Below, piece after piece: positions 27,631-37,300 of a stretch of 64,000 nt of DNA. How positions within the stretch are numbered: the first letter of the stretch is position 1; every line of letters begins with the position of its first letter. A program made the translations under genes and the position numbers. Origin of the DNA: Sphingomonas sp. YR710 (GTDB taxonomy: Bacteria > Pseudomonadota > Alphaproteobacteria > Sphingomonadales > Sphingomonadaceae); NCBI RefSeq assembly GCF_900101455.1, contig NZ_FMZJ01000017.1:1-64000 (forward strand), read 5' to 3'. Below the pieces are notes generated by a model, which made no database searches, was not told the origin of the DNA, and saw nothing but the letters and a program-made list of their open reading frames with translations.

Positions 27631-30009
27631 TTACATCGACACCTTGAGCATCACGCCGCCATAACGGAAGGCATCCCGTGCGATATTCCCGGAAACACGC
27701 CCGATGAAATTGTCCGATTCATTGAGGTACGTGTAATATATCTCGTTGGTCAGGTTCTTCCCATAGAGCAGAAGTTGCCAATGATTTTTCTTGCCGACGA
27801 GACCCAGCGTGGCATCGAGCATGCCGTGACCGGGATCGACGCGCATCGGATCGTTGGTCAGGCCATAGATCACATGGCTCTGCCAGCCATAGCTTGCACG
27901 CAGAAAGGCGTTGAAAGGGATCGAATCCGGGAGCGTGACATCATAGGTTCCGGCAATGTTGAGCGACCATTTCGGCTGCCCTAGCGCCTGTGTTCCGTCC
28001 AAGTCCTGGCGACCGGCGATGCAGCCCTGTGCGGCAGTTTGCCCCGGATAGCAGGAATTGGTGAAGTTGCGGTAGACCGCGTTGGTATAAGCGCCACCGC
28101 CCTCGATCCGGAATGCAGGGGTCGGTTTGGCGATGAAATCGAATTCAACCCCGTAAGAGCGGATATCGCCCGCGTTCAAAAGCAGTGTGGTAATCCCGCC
28201 AGGTGGCAACTGGCCCTGCTGGATGTCTTTGACCCGCTGATAATAGACCGCAAGGTTCGCGTATAACTTGTTGTCGAAGAAGGCGTGCTTCATGCCGACT
28301 TCGTAGGCGGTGGCGATTTCGGGCTTGAGAATGGCGGTAGCTGCGGTGGATGCCGAGGTCGTATCCACGGCCGGCCCCTTATAGCCGCGATTGAACGATA
28401 CATAATAGCTGTGATCCGCATTGGGCGCATAGCGCAACCCTGCGCGCCCCGACAGGTTGTGGCGCGTATCGCTTGTACTGAAGGCGAGCGTCGAACTCGG
28501 GCCGGTGGTTGGCGCGAAGGTCAGCGGATCGAACGGAGCCCCCGCCCAACTTTTGCGATCATAGTCAAAGTCGATCTTCTCGACAGAGTAGCGCAGTCCG
28601 CCGAACAGCGAAATATTGTCGAAGAGCTTGTAGGTCGCATCGCCATATAGCGAATAGATATCATCGTTCAGTTTGGTCGTGATAAAGTTTGAAAAATATC
28701 CGGGGCCAGCGCCGAAATTCGCAATGAATGTAACCTGCGTATTGATGTTGCGACCGGTGTACCATTGCGCATATCCGCCACCGACAATGTCCAACGGGCC
28801 GGAACTGTAGTTCAGGCGCACTTCTTCCGAGGTGTAACGCGATGACGTCGGCTTGTAGGGAAAGCCGCCATTGGCCAGCGTAACCGTCTGAATCGGATAT
28901 CCCAGCGGATTGGGAAGCATGCCAACGCCCTGGACGGCGCCCCACGGGCCGCTGTCGAAATCGCCAAAGGTGTCATAATAGAAATCGCGATGGCCTGTAA
29001 TCGATCGGAGCGTCAGATCATCGGTCAGTTTGATGCCCAGATTGGCGGACAGGCCCCAAGCCGTGGCACGCCCGTCGAACACGGTTTCGACATTGACGAA
29101 GGGATGGTTTCGGGTTGCCACTACGCCGGCCGCCGTCTGGATCGCGCCAAGAAATGGATTCGTATCCGGTGCCAGAATGACCGTCGAACCGAAACTGTCG
29201 CGGCTTTTTGCATAGTCGCCGGATACAAGGAGATTCACGCCTTCGGCGAAATCGATCGCGATCTTTCCGGCAGCCCCCCAATTGTCGATGGCGCCGAACC
29301 CTCGATTCCAATCGCCGAGATGGTTCGGATCCTTGTTTGGGGCGATCGGCGACAATGTGTTGCGATAAACGTTGAAGCGAGTTCGCACCGTGTCTGATAG
29401 CGGGATATTGGCCATGCCGCGAAGGAGCAACTGGTTGTCCGTCGTATATCCGGCCTCAAAGCTTGCGTCATAGGTACTGGTGGGACGTTTGGTGGTAATG
29501 TTGATAACGCCGGCAGTGGCGTTTTTGCCAAACAAGGTGCCCTGAGGGCCGCGGAGAACTTCGACGCGTTCGATATCGTTGAAATCCGCAACGAATTCGG
29601 CCTGCCTGGACAGGGCGACATCGTCCACGAGGACTGCCGTCGACGGCTGGACTTCGCCGGTGACTGCGGCCGAATTGATCCCCCGGATCGCGACGCTGCT
29701 CGCTGTGGCGGCATAGCCGCCGGTGAAATTGACCGAGGGTGTCAGTTTGAGCACGTCCTGAGAACTGATCACGACCGATCGCCCAAGTGTTTCCGAAGTG
29801 ACGGCCTGAACCGAAATGGGAACCTCGGTCAGCCGTTGTTCGCGACGCTGAGCGGTAACCACAATCTCGCCTGCGCCGACCTCCTTCTCGTCGGAAGCGC
29901 GGCTGTCCTTTGGCGGCGAGCCATTGTCCTGCGCCTGCGCGGATGCTGCAAATGAAGCCAGGGCAATGCACGACAGGCATTGCCGGAGCAAATGAATCCT
30001 CATCCTCAT
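27631..30009 (-). CDS. TonB-dependent outer-membrane receptor
   Basis: 792 residues. A signal peptide (cleavage after about residue 27, SAQAQ) is followed by a TonB-box region containing EIVVTAQRREQR and a plug domain (VLRGPQGTLFGKNATAGVIN). A long beta-barrel ends in an aromatic-poor LKVSM terminus. Sphingomonads use such receptors to take up large or hydrophobic substrates. The Rieske operon begins about 58 bases downstream in the same direction, so the receptor probably imports the substrate that the oxygenase attacks. The ligand is unknown. Confidence 0.93.
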   Translation of the reverse strand: MRMRIHLLRQCLSCIALASFAASAQAQDNGSPPKDSRASDEKEVGAGEIVVTAQRREQRLTEVPISVQAVTSETLGRSVVISSQDVLKLTPSVNFTGGYAATASSVAIRGINSAAVTGEVQPSTAVLVDDVALSRQAEFVADFNDIERVEVLRGPQGTLFGKNATAGVINITTKRPTSTYDASFEAGYTTDNQLLLRGMANIPLSDTVRTRFNVYRNTLSPIAPNKDPNHLGDWNRGFGAIDNWGAAGKIAIDFAEGVNLLVSGDYAKSRDSFGSTVILAPDTNPFLGAIQTAAGVVATRNHPFVNVETVFDGRATAWGLSANLGIKLTDDLTLRSITGHRDFYYDTFGDFDSGPWGAVQGVGMLPNPLGYPIQTVTLANGGFPYKPTSSRYTSEEVRLNYSSGPLDIVGGGYAQWYTGRNINTQVTFIANFGAGPGYFSNFITTKLNDDIYSLYGDATYKLFDNISLFGGLRYSVEKIDFDYDRKSWAGAPFDPLTFAPTTGPSSTLAFSTSDTRHNLSGRAGLRYAPNADHSYYVSFNRGYKGPAVDTTSASTAATAILKPEIATAYEVGMKHAFFDNKLYANLAVYYQRVKDIQQGQLPPGGITTLLLNAGDIRSYGVEFDFIAKPTPAFRIEGGGAYTNAVYRNFTNSCYPGQTAAQGCIAGRQDLDGTQALGQPKWSLNIAGTYDVTLPDSIPFNAFLRASYGWQSHVIYGLTNDPMRVDPGHGMLDATLGLVGKKNHWQLLLYGKNLTNEIYYTYLNESDNFIGRVSGNIARDAFRYGGVMLKVSM

Positions 30010-30041
30010 CTTTGCCGCCCTCTCCAGAGATGCATGCAGGT

Positions 30042-30058
30042 ATGATCATCTATATCAT
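30042..30058. promoter_or_regulatory. candidate operator upstream of the TonB receptor
   Basis: ATGAT and ATCAT half-sites are separated by seven bases, 33 bases before the receptor start. GntR/FCD regulators bind short inverted repeats of this kind, and one is encoded at the end of the downstream operon. The link is inferred from position. Confidence 0.3.
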
Positions 30059-30247
30059 CCTACTTATCGCTCCTGCGTATCCTTCAACCAAATTGCTGTC
30101 AAATTCGACAGGGCAAGGCCACATCGTGCCGGACACGATGACGGTGCGCGCGCGCCACGCGGCGATGACGAATGCCGCCCGGCCCGTCGGGCCGAAGCCC
30201 GGCATTCCCCACCATCGTACTTTGTCAGGGCATCGGAGCGTTCGGCT

Positions 30248-31132
30248 TCACACTTTGGTGATGGCTTCGGCTATGCCACGAAATCCCGTTTCGACCGCAA
30301 ATATGTCTCCGCCCAGTGGCGAGTGGGGGCGATCCATCAGATCCTCGATCCGGCCCGAGGTGATGAACAAAGTTGCCATATCCGGCCCGCCGAAGGCGAC
30401 CATCGTCGGGGCCAGAACGGGCACGTCGAAATGCAGGTCGAGCCGGCCATCGGGCGTGAAGCGGGCGATCTTCCCGGTTTCGCCGAAGGGGACCGCAAAC
30501 CACAATCCCCCCTCGTCATCCACGGTTCCGCCATCGGGAATGCCGAACCCTTCGGGCATTTCGGCAATGACGCGCTCGTTCGATGGTGTCGCGGTCAGCG
30601 GGTCATAATCATGGGCGAGGACGGCTCGCCGCATCGATTCCGCACGGTACATGATCGTTCCATCCGGGCTGAAACCGGTGCCATTGGGGGTCTGGACTCC
30701 GGTGATGCCGGCCGTGATTTGCCCGGCATCGTAGCAATAATAGCTTCCCCGCGGCACGCCATGATGCTCGAACTTGACGAGGATCGAGCCGACCCAGAAG
30801 CGCCCCTGCCGATCCGCCTTGCCATCGTTGAACCGGAATATCGCGGGATCGAACGGCGCGTCGCAGATGAACTCGAACACCTCCTTCGCAAAATCGAAGC
30901 GATAGAAGCCAAGGTTCGCGGCAATGAGCAGCCCCCCATCGCATAACGAGAAGGATCCCGGCCGTGCATCGAGGTGCCAGTCGCGGTTCGCCCCGCTGAC
31001 CGGATCAAACCGGTTGAGCGTCTGGCTGCGCTGATCGAGCCAGTACAGCGCGTCCTGCTCCTGCGACCAAAGCGGCCCCTCGCCAAGTGCCGCCTTGATA
31101 TCCAGAACATGCCGAACCTGAAATCCCGCCAT
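30248..31132 (-). CDS. SMP-30/gluconolactonase family lactonase
   Basis: 294 residues, a six-bladed beta-propeller. The metal-site residues of the family are in place: Glu18 in LGEGPLW, Asn in TPNGTGFSPDG and Asp in GIPDGGTVDDEGG. The FNDGKADRQGRFWVGS motif is also typical. It should hydrolyse a lactone using a divalent metal. It lies upstream of the receptor in the same direction, with 238 bases between, and fits a pathway that opens a lactone after oxidation. No signal peptide is seen, so it is cytoplasmic. Confidence 0.9.
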   Translation of the reverse strand: MAGFQVRHVLDIKAALGEGPLWSQEQDALYWLDQRSQTLNRFDPVSGANRDWHLDARPGSFSLCDGGLLIAANLGFYRFDFAKEVFEFICDAPFDPAIFRFNDGKADRQGRFWVGSILVKFEHHGVPRGSYYCYDAGQITAGITGVQTPNGTGFSPDGTIMYRAESMRRAVLAHDYDPLTATPSNERVIAEMPEGFGIPDGGTVDDEGGLWFAVPFGETGKIARFTPDGRLDLHFDVPVLAPTMVAFGGPDMATLFITSGRIEDLMDRPHSPLGGDIFAVETGFRGIAEAITKV

Positions 31133-31477
31133 TGTCGCTCCCTCTCTTTATCTTCATGCCATGACGTTTCCCGTCAATCGCTGATGGCCGCCGCGCAGAT
31201 GGCGCAATCATGGTTTCGCTGTTCCGGCGCCTCAAGTCGGCACAGCTTAGTCTGCGCATTTGCGCGATCGCAAGCGCCATTGGCCGACGAGGCGTTCGGT
31301 TGGGAAACGCGCGGGCAGTTCGCTCCGGTGCTTCGACGGCGGTCGGGTTTTCGACCGAGGTCATGGAGCGTCCCCGTAGTCGGCGCGGCTTCGCCATTCC
31401 TGCCAATTCGGATGTATCGGCTCTTGACCTGTTCCGCCAACGTACGGCATTTCAGAGGGATGGGGGAGGATTGTAAA
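31133..31477. other. intergenic region, no clear gene
   Basis: 345 bases between the divergent SMP-30 gene and the small exported protein gene at 31478. Several overlapping frames are open but none has a recognisable protein pattern. A GGAGG site lies at its right end, serving the next gene. Confidence 0.5.
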
Positions 31478-31888
31478 ATGAAATTCAACATGTTCGCCGT
31501 GGCTGTTGTCCTGGCAAGCCTCGCGTTCTCGTCGCCTGCAGCGTCGAAGGATGCGCCCAAGAGCTACAAGATCGTCAACGAAGCGGTTGGGGTGCCGGTC
31601 TTCCCGTATGACATTACCGACCGTCCTTATACAGTGCTGGGCGAGGTGAAGGCCGGTGTGCGGAAGGCAACCGTGTTCAGCGCGGAAGCGAGCCAGGCGA
31701 AGATCTATCGCGAACTTTGGGAGCGCGCCGAGAAGTTGGGCGCCGATGCGGTAATCAAGGCTTCCTACGGGGATTCCCATGTTTCGGCGTTTAGCTGGGG
31801 CAAGACCGACGCGACCGGCATTGCAGTCAAATTTATCGATGCCCCATCGACAGAACCCGCAGTGGCGCCCGCCAGCGCCGCAAAATAG
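31478..31888 (+). CDS. small exported protein, YbjQ-like fold
   Basis: 136 residues from the ATG at 31478, eight bases after a GGAGG site. A signal peptide (cleavage near FSSPAASKD) precedes a domain containing YTVLGEVKAGVRKATV and EKLGADAVIKASYG, which recalls the YbjQ/heavy-metal-binding fold. It is probably periplasmic. It is the first of three small exported genes reading rightward. Function unknown. Confidence 0.68.
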   Translation: MKFNMFAVAVVLASLAFSSPAASKDAPKSYKIVNEAVGVPVFPYDITDRPYTVLGEVKAGVRKATVFSAEASQAKIYRELWERAEKLGADAVIKASYGDSHVSAFSWGKTDATGIAVKFIDAPSTEPAVAPASAAK

Positions 31889-31913
31889 CATTTCGCCAGG
31901 GCGAAGCGCGCAT

Positions 31914-32579
31914 ATGAGGAATATCGTCTCGGCCGCATGTGCTGTTGCGCTATGTGCCGTCGCACCCGGTGGAATGGCTGGTGCGCAGGTCGCCAATCCC
32001 GTTCCAGCATCGGTAGCTGTAGCCGTGCCGCCACAGAACCATCCTTCAGCAACCATCGTTGCGCGCGCTTCTCCGGTTCCGGGCACCGTTCTGGTCGAAC
32101 GCGATACGATCGTTCGGCTGATGGTGGTGAACGAAGTATCCACCAAAGTCGCCCGGGCCGGGGACCGCTTCGTCCTGCGGGTCGATGAGGATCTCGAGAT
32201 CGGCGGGATCAAAATCGTGCCCGTCGGTGCGAAGGCCTGGGGTGAGGTTCTCGGTGCGGAAGAGAGTGGCGCAGTCGGCAAGGCCGGGAAGCTGACCGCC
32301 CGGCTGCTCTATGTCGATCTTCCTGATGGCCGGCTGCCGCTTCGGGGTGAACAGGCCGACAGTGGCCCCGGAGGAACCGGTGCGACGGTTTTGGCGGTGG
32401 TCGGACTCGGTGTCTTCGGCCTGTTCACGCGCGGCACCAACGCGAAGCTAAAAGCAGGGCAAATCTTCAACGGATATGTCGCCGAGGACATGATTTTCGA
32501 TCCGGTCGCCCATAATTTCCTCAACATGCCGGCAGCCGCCGCCACGGATGCTCCCGTGGCGACGGTCGTCAACAAATGA
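31914..32579 (+). CDS. exported protein, tandem paralogue A
   Basis: 221 residues from the ATG at 31914. A signal peptide (cleavage near GGMAGAQ) is followed by a low-complexity Pro/Val/Ala region and a beta-rich domain. RFVLRVDEDLEIGGIKIVP, GAKAWGEVLGAE, GKAGKLTARLLYVDL and the later GLFTRGTNAKLKAGQIF match the pattern of the next gene. The close similarity shows a tandem duplication. The domain is not one I recognise by name; relatives are annotated only as hypothetical. Confidence 0.65.
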   Translation: MRNIVSAACAVALCAVAPGGMAGAQVANPVPASVAVAVPPQNHPSATIVARASPVPGTVLVERDTIVRLMVVNEVSTKVARAGDRFVLRVDEDLEIGGIKIVPVGAKAWGEVLGAEESGAVGKAGKLTARLLYVDLPDGRLPLRGEQADSGPGGTGATVLAVVGLGVFGLFTRGTNAKLKAGQIFNGYVAEDMIFDPVAHNFLNMPAAAATDAPVATVVNK

Positions 32580-32604
32580 TCCGCGCACGTTAGTGCAGCA
32601 GTTG

Positions 32605-33153
32605 ATGCCCCCCGTGCTGGCTATGCTGGCAACGATCGCCGCGCAGGCAGGAGGGGTGGTGGCGGCGCCAAGTGGTGCGCCGGTCGTCGCAGCCGCAACG
32701 GGCAATCACATCCTGCGCGCCGGCACAGCAGTGCCGTTGCAGACGCTCGTTTCGCTCGATACGCGCACCAATCATCAGGGCGATCGCTTCGCGCTGATGG
32801 TTGCTGAGGATGTCCAGGCTGGCCCTTGGACGGTGATCCCTAAAGGCAGCCGCGCGATAGGTGAGATTGCGCGGCTTATGCCACGTTCGTCGCTCGGCGA
32901 ATCGGGAAGAATGGAATTCATGCTCCTCTACGTCGATGTGGGTTCCGCGCGCATTCGCCTCGATGGCCGCGCCGGTGCCTCCGGACGTGGGGCGGTTGCC
33001 GACAGCGTGGCTACCACCGCCTTTGCCTATGCTTTCGCTCCCTTCGTGACGGGCAAAAGCGCGGTGCTGCCTGCCGGGTCTCTTATGATCGGCTATGTGC
33101 AGCACGATCTGCCGATCGAGCCCGCGAAGGTTGCCGCCATCTCAAGCCGATAG
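32605..33153 (+). CDS. exported protein, tandem paralogue B
   Basis: 182 residues from the ATG at 32605, which gives a signal-like N-terminus (MPPVLAMLATIAAQAGGVVA); GTG at 32593 is an alternative. The domain runs parallel to that of the preceding gene: RFALMVAEDVQAGPWTVIPK, GSRAIGEIARLMP, ESGRMEFMLLYVDVGS and the later GKSAVLPAGSLMIGY. It lies 25 bases after paralogue A and is probably co-transcribed with it. Function unknown. Confidence 0.62.
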   Translation: MPPVLAMLATIAAQAGGVVAAPSGAPVVAAATGNHILRAGTAVPLQTLVSLDTRTNHQGDRFALMVAEDVQAGPWTVIPKGSRAIGEIARLMPRSSLGESGRMEFMLLYVDVGSARIRLDGRAGASGRGAVADSVATTAFAYAFAPFVTGKSAVLPAGSLMIGYVQHDLPIEPAKVAAISSR

Positions 33154-33208
33154 CGGCTTACCGTTACGGGCATTGCGAGGTGGTTGCGATCATTGACGAT
33201 CGGCGAAA

Positions 33209-33285
33209 TGGTGCCCCGAGAGAGACTCGAACTCCCGACCTGCGGTTTAGGAAACCGTTGCTCTGTCCTGCTGAGCTATCGGGGC
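33209..33285 (-). tRNA. tRNA-Arg (CCT anticodon)
   Basis: A full cloverleaf on the minus strand. The acceptor stem is GCCCCGA with TCGGGGC, followed by A and an encoded CCA at 33209-33211. The D-stem GCTC/GAGC, the anticodon loop TTCCTAA (anticodon CCT) and the T-arm GGGAG TTCGAGT CTCTC are all present. One weak pair (A-C) is at the top of the anticodon stem. Confidence 0.93.
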
Positions 33286-33396
33286 AACCGCGCTGCTCCT
33301 ACGGTGCCGCGCGGGGCGGGTCAATCGGGTGAGGCGTGCCGATCAGGGGCGCCCTCGTCCGAGGGCCGATGGGAAAGAGAAGAAGACCCTCACCCA

Positions 33397-33420
33397 ACCT
33401 CTCCCGCAAGCGGGAGAGGT
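33397..33420. repeat. intergenic hairpin, dispersed-repeat type
   Basis: ACCTCTCCCG pairs with CGGGAGAGGT around a CAAG loop (10-base stem). It follows the sequence CCCTCACCCA, a combination common as a dispersed intergenic repeat in proteobacteria. It lies just beyond the end of the dehydratase gene and may act as a terminator. Confidence 0.6.
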
Positions 33421-33466
33421 GTTAGATTTTCGCGTAGACGCGGGAAAGGCCCGATGCCGGCCCCGG

Positions 33467-34297
33467 TCAGCAGCTTATCGTCGCCGCCATGTTCCGCCCG
33501 CCGCCTTGTTCGGTCCACAGGTTCGCGCCGGTGTCGGTCGGCTCGCCGCATATGTGGAGCAATGTGCCGTCGAACGCCGGCTGTGCCCCGCGAAATTCGA
33601 AGCCTGTTATGGGCCTGTCGAGGTGGCGGGCGGCGAGATCGGCCATCAGCGTGGCCTGGAGCGGGCCGTGGACGACCAGAGCCGGATAGGCTTCCTCGTC
33701 CATCGCATAAGGCCGGTCATAATGGATGCGATGCCCGTTCATCGTGAGCGCGGAGTAACGGAACAGCAGTAGCGTGTCCGGCATGATATCGCGCCGCCAG
33801 CAAGGGCTCGGCGTCCCGGCATCGCCGCGCGGAAGGCTCATCGATCCGGGCGCCGCGGCATCGCGATAGACGATATCCTGCTCCTCGATCACGGCAGAGC
33901 CACCGGCGCCCGACAGCGCATGGCGGACGGTGACGAACACAAGATTGCCGCTGCGGCCGCTCTTGGCCTCGACCTTCATTATCGTCGAGACACGGGTTAC
34001 CGTCTCGCCGACGAGCAGCGGCTGCAGGAATTGGAGCCGGCCGCCGGCCCACATCCGCCTCGGGAGCGACACCGGGGGCAGGAAACCGCCACGCGCGGGA
34101 TGGCCGTCGACGCCGACACCCGCTGGCGGGCGCACGTCCCAGAAATAGAGCCAGTGGTGGAGCAGGGGCAGCGGCGCGCCCGGCGCCAGCGGAACGGTTT
34201 CGCCAAGCGCGGTCCGCAGCGCGTTGGTCCGCGCCGGTTCGAGGACATCGCTGGCCGTCTCTTCACGGCCAACCCAGGCGGAAAAATCTTCGCTCAT
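33467..34297 (-). CDS. FAS1-like/MaoC-type acyl dehydratase (HTD2/mesaconyl-CoA hydratase-like)
   Basis: 276 residues. The order is that of the HTD2/mesaconyl-C4-CoA hydratase group. An N-terminal FAS1-like half has HHWLYFWDVRPPAGVGVDGH and RRMWAGGRLQFL. A hot-dog half follows with RYSALTMNGHRIHYDRPYA, where the HYD segment carries the catalytic His, and LVVHGPLQATLM. It should hydrate or dehydrate an acyl-CoA thioester. It lies just upstream of the long RND gene's end on the same strand and is likely a separate transcription unit. The real substrate is unknown. Confidence 0.8.
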   Translation of the reverse strand: MSEDFSAWVGREETASDVLEPARTNALRTALGETVPLAPGAPLPLLHHWLYFWDVRPPAGVGVDGHPARGGFLPPVSLPRRMWAGGRLQFLQPLLVGETVTRVSTIMKVEAKSGRSGNLVFVTVRHALSGAGGSAVIEEQDIVYRDAAAPGSMSLPRGDAGTPSPCWRRDIMPDTLLLFRYSALTMNGHRIHYDRPYAMDEEAYPALVVHGPLQATLMADLAARHLDRPITGFEFRGAQPAFDGTLLHICGEPTDTGANLWTEQGGGRNMAATISC

Positions 34298-34358
34298 CGC
34301 CGATCTCGATCTCCAATGTGCCGGTCGCGCGCCGGGTGGTTTGTGGCACGGCCTATCG

Positions 34359-37300
34359 CTATGGATGCGCGCTCACAACACCTTCTTCGGTCGGGTCGAT
34401 CGGATCGTCGTCGCCAGGTGCGCGCGGCGTAGCGAAGCGGGCGAGGCGGGGGCGCAGGCGGCATTCGATACGCTCGATCAGTTCATACACCACAGGCACG
34501 AGCAGCAAGGCCAGCACGGTCGAGCTGAGCAGGCCACCGATCACCGCCACCGCCATCGGCTGGCGGAAGCTCGATCCCTCACCCAGGCCGATTGCCGTCG
34601 GCAGCATGCCCGCGGCCATCGCGACCGAGGTCATCACGATCGGGCGCGCACGCACGCGGCAGGCGTTGATGATGGCATCGCGCTGCGACTGGCCGGCCCG
34701 TTCGTCCTCGATCGCAAATTCGACGAGCAGGATCGAATTCTTGGCGGCAAGGCCCAGCAGCATCAGCATGCCGATCAGCACGGGCAAGGTGATCGCGAGC
34801 CCCATCAACTTGAGCGCGATAAACGCGCCGATCAGGGTTAGCGGCAGCGCAGAGATGATCGTGATCGGCTTGAAGAAGCTGCGGAACAGCAACACCAGCA
34901 CGCCGTAGATCAGGCCGATGCCCGACAGCATCGTGATGATGATGTTGCCGAACAGCTCCGTCATCGCCTCGGTATCGCCGGTTTGGGCGAGGTGCACGCC
35001 CGGCGGCAGGTGGCGCATGATCGGCAGCTTGTTGACCTCCTTGAGCGCCTGGCCGAGCGTGACATTGTTGAGATCTGCCTTCACCGAAACGCGCCGTTCG
35101 CGATCATAACGGACGATCTGGCCGGGGCCTTCTCCCAGCGACATATCGGCAACGCTACCCAGCGTGGTGGTCTTGCCGCTGAGGGTCGGCAGGCGCAGGC
35201 TGGAAATCACATCGGGATTTTCGCGATCGGGCTGCGACAGGCGGATGCGGATCGGAATGCGCCGTTCCTGCGTGGAGAATTTCGCGACGTTCGCATCGAT
35301 ATCGCCGATCGTGGCAACGCGCATCGCCTGTGCGATCGTCCGTGCCGAAACCTGCAGGCGGGCGGCTTCGCCGGGCCGCGGGCGGATCACCAGTTCGGGA
35401 GCGGCCGGCGGCGGGGCGGGGCGGGGTTCGAGAACCTGCGGAAGGCCCCGCATCTGGCGCACCAGTTCGAGCTGCGCGTGCGCCAGCGCGGCGCTGTCAT
35501 TGCCCGTCAGCACGACCTCCAGACCGACTTGGCCCAATCCGCCGCCTTCGGTGGCGATACGGACATCGGGTACGGCCCGCAGCAGGCCGGTCAGCGATCG
35601 CTGGAATTGATCTGTGGTCATCGAGCGCTGATGCTTGAGGATCACGGTCATATGGCCTGAGAAGAGCGACCCTTCCGCACCGACCTGCGCAAAGACGCGT
35701 TCGACGTCCGGCTGCGCCTCGATCGATTTCGTGACCTGATCAATGGCGCGTTCCATCTGTGCCAGCGTCGCGCCCTGCGGACCTTCGACCGACAGATAGG
35801 CGATACCGGTGTTGCCGATCGGATTGAAGCCGGTCGGCAAGGTCGTCGCCAGCGCCAGCGATCCGGCCAGCATCGCCGTGCCCACGCCCAGCGCCGGCCA
35901 GGGATGCGCCAGATTCCAGTCGAGCGCCTTTTCATAGAAGCGCGGCACCGGCCGATGCGGCTGCGATGGTTTCGCCGTCAGGAAATAAGCGGCGAGCACA
36001 GGCGTGAGGAAGCGGGCGACCACCAGCGAGAACAGCACCGCCATCGAGACTGTGAGGCCGAATTCGCGGAAGAACTGCCCCATTTCGCCGGGCATGAACG
36101 ATACGGGCGCGAACACGGCGACGATGGTGGCGGTGGTCGCGATCACCGCGAGGCCGATCGAGTCGGCACCGATCAGCGCCGCGCGATAGGGGCTGGCGCC
36201 CGCTTCGATCCGCTTCTCGATATTCTCGATTTCGACGATCGCGTCATCGACCAGGATGCCGATCACCAGGGTCAGGCCCAGCAGGGTGACGTTGTTGAGG
36301 CTGAAGCCGAACATCACCATGGCCGCGAACGTCGGCACCAACGACAAAGGCATGGCGAGTGCGGCGATGATCGTCGCGCGCCAGCTTCGCAGGAACAGAT
36401 AGACGATCAATGCGGCAAGCAGCATGCCCTCGATCAGCACCTGCATCGTCGCGGCGAAATTGCGGCGCGTATAATCGACGGTGGAGACGATCTTGGTGAA
36501 GGTGATGCCGGGATTCGCGGCCTCGAGCGCGGCGACGGCCTTCTTCACCCGATCTTCGGTGCTGACATCGCTGGCGGCCTTGGTCTTGCTGACCTGGAAC
36601 GCGACGACGGGCCGGCCGTCAAGGCGCGCGAACGAGCGTTGCTCGCTGGCGCCATCGTCGATCGTGGCGATGTCGCTGAGCCGGACATAACCGCCGGTCG
36701 CGATCGGGATCGTGGTGGCGGCGATCGCGGCGACGTCAGTGGCTTCGCCGAGTACGCGGATTGTCTGTTCCGCGCCGCCGAGATTGGCGCGGCCGCCGGT
36801 GTCGTTGAGGTTGGTCGCGGTAAGCGCGGTGTTGACCTGCGCCGCGGTGATCTTAAACGCCGCGAGCCGGGCCGGATCGAGCGTGACGTTGATCTCGCGG
36901 GATATGCCGCCGACCCGGGCGACCTGCGATACGCCGGATTGCGCCTGCAGCGCGCGGGCGACGGTGTTGTCGACGAACCAGGAGAGTTGGGCCGTCGTCA
37001 TCGCCGGCGCCGATATCGCATAGGTCGTGATCGGCAGCGCGGCGATATCGAGCCGCCGTGTCGTCGGGGGATCGATCCCTGCGGGCAGCTGCACACGCGC
37101 CTGCTCCACGGCGGTGCGGACGTCGTCGGTCGCCTTCTGCAGGTCGGTTCCGAGTTCGAACTCGGCGGTCGTGCTCGACGTCCCCAACGACACGGTCGAC
37201 GATATGTGGCGCAGCCCCGCAATGCCCGCGAGCGCATCCTCGATCGGGCGGGTGATCTGCGATTCCACCTCCGCCGGCGCCGCTCCGCTTTGCGTCACCG

